A DNA stretch of 45,519 nucleotides, from positions 1 to 45,519 of the forward strand of contig NZ_POQU01000020.1 of NCBI RefSeq assembly GCF_002938425.1, written 5' to 3'. The position numbers and the translations under genes were made by a program. The stretch is from Blastococcus atacamensis (lineage in GTDB: Bacteria; Actinomycetota; Actinomycetes; Mycobacteriales; Geodermatophilaceae). The notes under the pieces were generated by a model that searched no databases, was not told the DNA's origin, and was given only the letters and a program-made list of their open reading frames with translations. Numbering within the stretch: the stretch's first letter is position 1; every line of letters begins with the position of its first letter. Below, piece by piece: positions 41,443-45,519 of this stretch.

Positions 41443-41652
41443 ATGTGGCTCTTCCTGACCAGCCGGCTGCGCACGTGGCTGCTGCTCACCGTCGTCGTCC
41501 CGTTGGCCACCGGTCTGCTGCGCCGGCTGGGCCTGGCACTGCAGCGCCGTCGCGGCCCGTCGGCGGCGAGCAACGCCCTGCTCAAGGCCGGCGACCTCGG
41601 CGACCGGGCACGGGCCACGCTGCGCGGCGGCCGCCGCGGACGCCGGCGATGA
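41443..41652 (+). CDS. small basic membrane-associated hypothetical protein
   Basis: 69 residues from ATG 41443 (GTG 41434 is an in-frame option). One hydrophobic helix ([21 protein letters not shown]) is followed by a very basic tail ending GGRRGRRR. Its stop overlaps the ATG of the alpha/beta hydrolase gene (ATGA), so translation is coupled. I do not recognise a family. Confidence 0.62.
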   Translation: MWLFLTSRLRTWLLLTVVVPLATGLLRRLGLALQRRRGPSAASNALLKAGDLGDRARATLRGGRRGRRR

Positions 41653-42335
41653 CCGGCCCGGTCCTCGACACCCGTCCGGCGCCGGGGACCGCCCGCGCCG
41701 TCGCGCTGTTCTGCCACGGCGGGACCGTCGCCAGCGTGGAGCCGCCCAAGGAACGGGCGCTCTCGCTGGTGCGGATGCGCGCGATCGAGCAGTTCGTCGC
41801 CGCGGCGGGCGCGGACACGGGGCTCACCACGCACCTGCTCCGGTACCGCGTGGCCGGCTGGAACGGCGCCGCCGCGGACGCCTACGCCGACGTCCGCTGG
41901 GCGCTCGACACCATCCGCGCCGAGCACCCCGACCTACCGGTGGTGCTGGTCGGCCACTCCATGGGTGGCCGCGCGGTGCTGCGGGCCGCCGGGCACGACG
42001 GCGTGACGGCGGTGTGCGCGCTGGCGCCCTGGACGCCGCCGGGCGAACCGGTGGAGCACCTGCGCGGCCGGTCGGTGACGATCCTGCACGGGCGCGGCGA
42101 CCGATGGGTGCCGGCGAGCCTGTCCGAGGAGTTCGCCGGCCGGGCCGTGGCCGCCGGCGCCCACGTCGCCCGGTTCACCGTCGCCGGCGGGCACAGCATG
42201 CTGCGCCACGCGCACCGCTGGCACAGCTTCGTCCGCGACGTCGTCCTGGCCGGAGCCGGGCTCGCGCCGGTCCCGGCCGACGTCGCCCGCGCGCTGGACC
42301 GCCCCGCCGCCGAACGGGTCGACGTCCCGCTCTGA
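41649..42335 (+). CDS. alpha/beta hydrolase
   Basis: 228 residues from ATG 41649, overlapping the preceding small gene by 4 bases. The hydrolase fold shows [11 protein letters not shown] (oxyanion region), the nucleophile elbow [16 protein letters not shown] (Ser in GHSMGG), an acid candidate in [10 protein letters not shown], and the catalytic histidine in VAGGHSML. The substrate is unknown (esterase or lipase type). It ends 2 bases before the convergent acetyltransferase gene. Confidence 0.88.
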   Translation: MTGPVLDTRPAPGTARAVALFCHGGTVASVEPPKERALSLVRMRAIEQFVAAAGADTGLTTHLLRYRVAGWNGAAADAYADVRWALDTIRAEHPDLPVVLVGHSMGGRAVLRAAGHDGVTAVCALAPWTPPGEPVEHLRGRSVTILHGRGDRWVPASLSEEFAGRAVAAGAHVARFTVAGGHSMLRHAHRWHSFVRDVVLAGAGLAPVPADVARALDRPAAERVDVPL

Positions 42336-42337
42336 GC

Positions 42338-42886
42338 TCAGCCGAGCGCGGGTGCGGGGTCGTCGGACAGCCGGGACCACAGCAGCTCGTCGTGCTTGAC
42401 GCCGTCGCCGTAGCGGAACGAGCGGCGCAGGCGGCCCTCCAAGGTGAAGCCCGCCTTCTCCGCCACCCGACCAGAGGTGGCGTTCTCCACCGCGTGGCAC
42501 AGCCCGATCCGGTCCACGGCGAGCGTTCCGAACACCCAGCGGCACGCGGCGTCCACCGCCCGGGGCGCCACTCCGCGTCCCCGGGCCGGGGCCGCGGTCC
42601 AGTAGCCGACCTGGGCGTCGCCCTGCCGCAGGTCGATGGAGTGCACGGTCACCGAGCCCAGAAGCTCGCCCGTCGCGGCGTCCACCACCGCCCAGGACGC
42701 CCGGTTCTCCTCGGTGCGCAGCCGGTCCACCAGAGCGACGGCGTCCTCCCGGGTGTCGAGAGCGCCGCCCCCGGCCCACAGCCGGGAAGCCGGGTCCCTG
42801 CCCTGACCGGCGAGGACGGCGTCGACGTCCTCATCCCGCCAGGGCCGCAGGAGCAGCGGTCCGAGGTCCAGGGGCGGGATCCGCAC
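42338..42886 (-). CDS. GNAT family acetyltransferase (RimJ/RimL-like)
   Basis: 182 residues from GTG 42886. Motifs of the RimJ/RimL subgroup: LLLRPWRDEDVDAVLA near the start, GSVTVHSIDLRQGDAQVGYWTAAPARGRGVAPRAV (acetyl-CoA loop), RIGLCHAVENATSGRVAEKAGFTLEGRLR near the end. These enzymes acetylate amino groups of protein N-termini or small molecules. It is 23 bases downstream of the SDR gene on the same strand and may share its transcript. Confidence 0.9.
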   Translation of the reverse strand: MRIPPLDLGPLLLRPWRDEDVDAVLAGQGRDPASRLWAGGGALDTREDAVALVDRLRTEENRASWAVVDAATGELLGSVTVHSIDLRQGDAQVGYWTAAPARGRGVAPRAVDAACRWVFGTLAVDRIGLCHAVENATSGRVAEKAGFTLEGRLRRSFRYGDGVKHDELLWSRLSDDPAPALG

Positions 42887-42909
42887 CCCGCGATCCTGCC
42901 CTCCGCGGG

Positions 42910-43716
42910 TCAGCTCTCCGCCGACCCGGGCGCGGTCATCGGCTTGTGGCTCTTCCCGGCGATCGCGTCGGGCAGGACGGCCGAGAGCTTGCCCATGAGC
43001 TTGCTGGTCACCGAGCCCGCGAACACCGACGCCTCGCCCTTCATCAGGCCCTCGAAGCCCTGCCGGGCGACCTGGGCCGGGTCGTCCTTGGAGTCGCTGG
43101 CGCCCAGCTTCGTGTCGGTCGCGTCGGCACGGTCGAAGAACTCCGTGTCGGTCGGCCCCGGGAGCAGCGCCGTGACGGTGACCCCGGTGTCGCTGAGCTC
43201 CTCGCGGATGCCGAGCGCGAGGAACTGCACGAACGCCTTCGACGCGCTGTAGACCGCCTGGAAGGGCTCCGGCGCCTGCGAGGCGACCGAGGAGGTGAAC
43301 AGGATCCGCCCCTCGTCGCGGGCCACCATGTCCTGCACCACCCGCTTGGCGAGGTGCACGGTGGAGGCGCAGTTCAGCTCCACGATGCCCAGCTCCGCCT
43401 CCAGGTCGGTCTCGGAGAAGCGCCCGGCCACGCCGACTCCCGCGTTGAGCGCGGCTGCGGCCAGCGGTCGGCCGGATCCGCGTACCGCCGCGACGACCCT
43501 CTCCACCTCCGCCCGCTGCGTGAGGTCGGCCCGGACGTCGGAGACGGCGGCGCCGCGCTGCTGGAGCTGGAGCTTCGCCGCGTCCAGCTCGTCGTCCTCG
43601 GCCACGACGATGAGGTCGAAGCCGTTGTCGGCGAACTGCTTGGCGAGCTCCAGCCCGATGCCGCTGGAGGCACCGGTGACGAGGGCGAGGGGACGGGGCG
43701 GTGCTGCTTCGGTCAC
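42910..43716 (-). CDS. short-chain dehydrogenase/reductase (SDR)
   Basis: 268 residues from GTG 43716, with GGAGG upstream. The Rossmann motif is ALVTGASSGIG, then AALNAGVGVAG, the catalytic serine in LFTSSVASQAP and YSASKAFVQFLA as the Y-x-x-x-K pair, followed by PGPTDTEFFDRA. The pattern resembles general acyl-CoA/ketone SDRs of actinobacteria, with an extended C-terminus. Substrate is not predictable. It is divergent from the Nramp gene, across a DtxR-type box. Confidence 0.9.
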   Translation of the reverse strand: MTEAAPPRPLALVTGASSGIGLELAKQFADNGFDLIVVAEDDELDAAKLQLQQRGAAVSDVRADLTQRAEVERVVAAVRGSGRPLAAAALNAGVGVAGRFSETDLEAELGIVELNCASTVHLAKRVVQDMVARDEGRILFTSSVASQAPEPFQAVYSASKAFVQFLALGIREELSDTGVTVTALLPGPTDTEFFDRADATDTKLGASDSKDDPAQVARQGFEGLMKGEASVFAGSVTSKLMGKLSAVLPDAIAGKSHKPMTAPGSAES

Positions 43717-43782
43717 GGGACCTCCAGAGTCGGGGCGGACGGACCGTCCCTTCCCGGTTCCCCTGCCATGCACGCCTGGCCG

Positions 43783-43801
43783 TGAGGTCAGGCTGACCTT
43801 G
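43783..43801. promoter_or_regulatory. DtxR/MntR-type palindrome upstream of the Nramp transporter gene
   Basis: TGAGGTCAGGCTGACCTTG contains the palindrome AGGTCAGGCTGACCT (43785-43799), matching the DtxR-family core AGGTWAGSCTWACCT except at the two W positions. It lies 90 bases upstream of the transporter GTG at 43892 and 67 bases upstream of the divergent SDR start. Control by IdeR (iron) or an MntR-like repressor (manganese) is likely. Confidence 0.65.
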
Positions 43802-43891
43802 GCCCACGGGGGCCACGGGTCGGCCCCGGTGTGACACCCCCCGCGGGCAGGACAGGAGCGACCACCTCCCGCTCCACCCTGCGAGGCTGCC

Positions 43892-45184
43892 GTGTACCTG
43901 TCGAAGACCGAGGCCGCCGTCCTGCCGACGACGCTCGTCGCCGCCCCGCGGCCCCCCGCTCCCCCGGCGGCCAAGCGGCGGATCTGGCCGATGCTCGGCC
44001 CGGCGTTCGTGGCGGCGGTCGCCTACGTCGACCCCGGCAACTTCGCCACGAACTTCTCGGGTGGGGCGGCCTTCGGCTACACGCTGCTGTGGGTCATCGT
44101 CGCGGCGAACCTCATGGCGATGCTGATCCAGACCCTGACGGCGAAGCTCGGGCTGGCCACCGGCCGCGACCTCGCCACGCTCTGCCGGGAGCGCCTTCCC
44201 CGCCGGCTGACGTGGGTGCTGTGGCTCCAGGCCGAGGCGGTCGCCATCGCCACCGACCTGGCCGAGATCGTCGGCGGCGCCGTCGCGCTCCACCTGCTGT
44301 TCGGCGTCCCGCTCCCCGTCGGCGGGCTGATCACCGCCGTCGTCGCGTTCGCGCTCCTGGCCGCGCAGTCCCGCGGCCACCGCCCGTTCGAGCGGGTCAT
44401 CACCGGCCTGCTGCTCGTCGTCGGACTCGGCTTCGGCTACACGCTCGTCGGCGCCGGGGTGGACCTGGGCGGGGTGGCCGGGGGCATGGTGCCCAGCTTC
44501 GAGGGCCAGGAGAGCATCGTCCTGGCCACCGGCATCCTCGGCGCCACGGTCATGCCGCACGTCATCTACGTGCACTCCGCCCTCACGCCGGGTCGTTACG
44601 GCGACGTCGTCACCGCTGGGCGGACCCAGGGCGGACGGCGGCGGCTGCTGCGGGCCCAGCGGCTCGACGTCGTGCTGGCCATGGGCCTGGCGGGTCTGGT
44701 CAACGCCGCGATGCTCATCATCGCCGCGCAGCTGTTCACCGGCGGCGGCCAGGCCGACACCCTGGAGGGCGTGCACACCGGCCTGGGCGACCAGCTGGGC
44801 TCGGGTGCCGCGATCGCCTTCGCGCTGGCGCTGCTCGCCTCGGGCTTCGCGTCCTCGTCGGTGGGCACGCACGCGGGCCAGGTGGTCATGGCCGGATTCC
44901 TGCGCCGGCACATCCCGGTCCTGGCCCGGCGGCTCGTCACGCTGACCCCGGCGCTGGCCGTCCTGGTGTTCGGCGGGGACCCGACCACCGCGCTCGTGTG
45001 GTCGCAGGTGGTGCTCTCCTTCGGCATCCCGTTCGCGCTGGTCCCGCTGCTGTGGCTCACCAGCCGCCGCGACCTCATGGGCGGCTGGGTGAACCGGCGG
45101 GGAACCACCCTGGCGGGCTGCGGTGTCGCGGCTCTGATCATCGGGCTCAACGCCCACCTGATCCTGGGCCTCGCCCTCGGCTGA
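43892..45184 (+). CDS. mntH: Nramp family divalent metal (Mn2+/Fe2+) transporter
   Basis: 430 residues from GTG 43892, with 11 membrane segments. The metal-binding DPGN motif is in VAYVDPGNFATNFSGGAAFGY, and the second half-site in MPHVIYVHSAL (usual MPH motif). These are the conserved residues of proton-coupled Mn2+/Fe2+ import. The upstream DtxR-family box supports metal-regulated expression. ThiD follows on the opposite strand. Whether manganese or iron is the main substrate is not decided. Confidence 0.93.
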   Translation: MYLSKTEAAVLPTTLVAAPRPPAPPAAKRRIWPMLGPAFVAAVAYVDPGNFATNFSGGAAFGYTLLWVIVAANLMAMLIQTLTAKLGLATGRDLATLCRERLPRRLTWVLWLQAEAVAIATDLAEIVGGAVALHLLFGVPLPVGGLITAVVAFALLAAQSRGHRPFERVITGLLLVVGLGFGYTLVGAGVDLGGVAGGMVPSFEGQESIVLATGILGATVMPHVIYVHSALTPGRYGDVVTAGRTQGGRRRLLRAQRLDVVLAMGLAGLVNAAMLIIAAQLFTGGGQADTLEGVHTGLGDQLGSGAAIAFALALLASGFASSSVGTHAGQVVMAGFLRRHIPVLARRLVTLTPALAVLVFGGDPTTALVWSQVVLSFGIPFALVPLLWLTSRRDLMGGWVNRRGTTLAGCGVAALIIGLNAHLILGLALG

Positions 45185-45194
45185 CCGCGTCGGC

Positions 45195-45458
45195 TCAGAC
45201 GTCCCAGGTGCCGGCGAAGTGGTGCACCGGCCCGTGCCCGGAGCCGATCGCCAGCACTTCGCCGCCGGCCAGTGCCGCCTGCAGGTAGTCGCGGGCGGCC
45301 TCCACCACGGGCATCCAGTCCGGAACGTCGGCCGTTCCTGCCACGACACCCGCCCGGCGCCGGGCCAGCAGTGCCGCGATCGCGGCGGAGAGGGTGCAGC
45401 CGGTGCCGTGCGTGGCCGACGTCGCGATCCTGGGCCGGACGGTCCGGACCAGACCCTG
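45195..45458 (-). CDS. thiD: hydroxymethylpyrimidine/phosphomethylpyrimidine kinase, 3' part only
   Basis: The last ~87 residues of ThiD: VRPRIATSATHGTGCTLSAA, which carries the HGTGC anion-hole motif, then EAARDYLQAALA and a tail GPVHHFAGTWDV. The enzyme phosphorylates HMP and HMP-P in thiamine synthesis. The homologous sequence stops near 45458; the frame stays open to the window edge, but 45459-45519 does not look like ThiD. The 5' part is lost, most likely because the contig ends here. Confidence 0.85.
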   Translation of the reverse strand, partial: QGLVRTVRPRIATSATHGTGCTLSAAIAALLARRRAGVVAGTADVPDWMPVVEAARDYLQAALAGGEVLAIGSGHGPVHHFAGTWDV

Positions 45459-45519
45459 GCGCTTCCGAAGACAAGGGTAGGGCAGAGCTCGGGGGGTCCC
45501 GGTAACATAATATACAAAA

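Noticed and set aside
42338-45517. 1059-residue open frame on the minus strand
   Set aside because: Only the last 182 residues are a GNAT enzyme; the rest is antisense or out-of-frame to the SDR and Nramp genes.

Overview
The window is very GC-rich, densely packed DNA with many GTG starts, typical of a high-GC actinobacterium. Gene content (stand-alone S4, several SpoIIE-type phosphatases, c-di-GMP enzymes, MEDS-ATPase regulator, Nramp transporter) fits Geodermatophilaceae such as Blastococcus, Geodermatophilus or Modestobacter. A redoxin gene whose in-frame UAG sits exactly at the catalytic cysteine position supports this, because UAG-encoded selenocysteine has been reported in Geodermatophilus and Blastococcus. 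The left end (about 1-70) looks like the reverse strand of an actinobacterial 16S rRNA leader, and the right end breaks inside thiD in an odd AT-rich tail. The window is therefore probably a whole contig that starts beside an rrn operon. I see no insertion sequence, CRISPR array or tRNA gene.

Layout. 1-5.9 kb: rrn leader; an AlkB-like repair dioxygenase behind a LexA-like palindrome; a RecQ helicase fused to a phosphoribosyltransferase-like tail; a PHP phosphoesterase; a BenE transporter; a PAT-like acetyltransferase. 5.9-8.4 kb: a SipW-type signal peptidase and its small exported substrate, separated by a strong hairpin. 8.4-13.3 kb: signalling genes (a soluble MCP-like protein with a C-terminal Cache-like region, two SpoIIE/PP2C phosphatases) and the RNA 2'-phosphotransferase KptA. 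13.3-16.8 kb: ribosomal protein S4 and a divergent DUF2470 gene sharing an iron-box-like operator, then DUF4345 and an NCS2 permease. 16.8-18.1 kb: a truncated DUF4240 gene, the UAG-interrupted redoxin with a SECIS-like hairpin, and a small hypothetical protein.

18.2-25.7 kb: a GAF-EAL gene, two oxidoreductase-type genes, an SRPBCC protein, a serine hydrolase, then a second, frameshifted copy of the small-protein plus GAF-EAL pair, and a PAS-GGDEF cyclase. 25.9-31.6 kb: an Old Yellow Enzyme, an ABC exporter divergent from a MarR regulator with twin palindromic operators, an AlkZ-like protein, small proteins and DUF1992. 31.7-37.6 kb: SulP transporter translationally coupled to a MerR regulator, an ATP-dependent DNA ligase, a membrane PAS-GGDEF cyclase and a MEDS-ATPase protein. 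37.7-45.5 kb: a frameshifted phosphoribosyltransferase, an RsmC/RlmG-like methyltransferase, MsrA, an MDR oxidoreductase, an alpha/beta hydrolase, a GNAT acetyltransferase, an SDR, an Nramp transporter behind a second DtxR-type box, and the 3' part of thiD.

Themes: c-di-GMP turnover (two EAL, two GGDEF proteins); partner-switching style phosphatases and ATPase; iron and manganese control through DtxR-type sites; DNA and oxidative-damage repair (AlkB, RecQ, LigC-like ligase, AlkZ-like, MsrA, redoxin). All family names rest on my reading of translated motifs; no database search was run.
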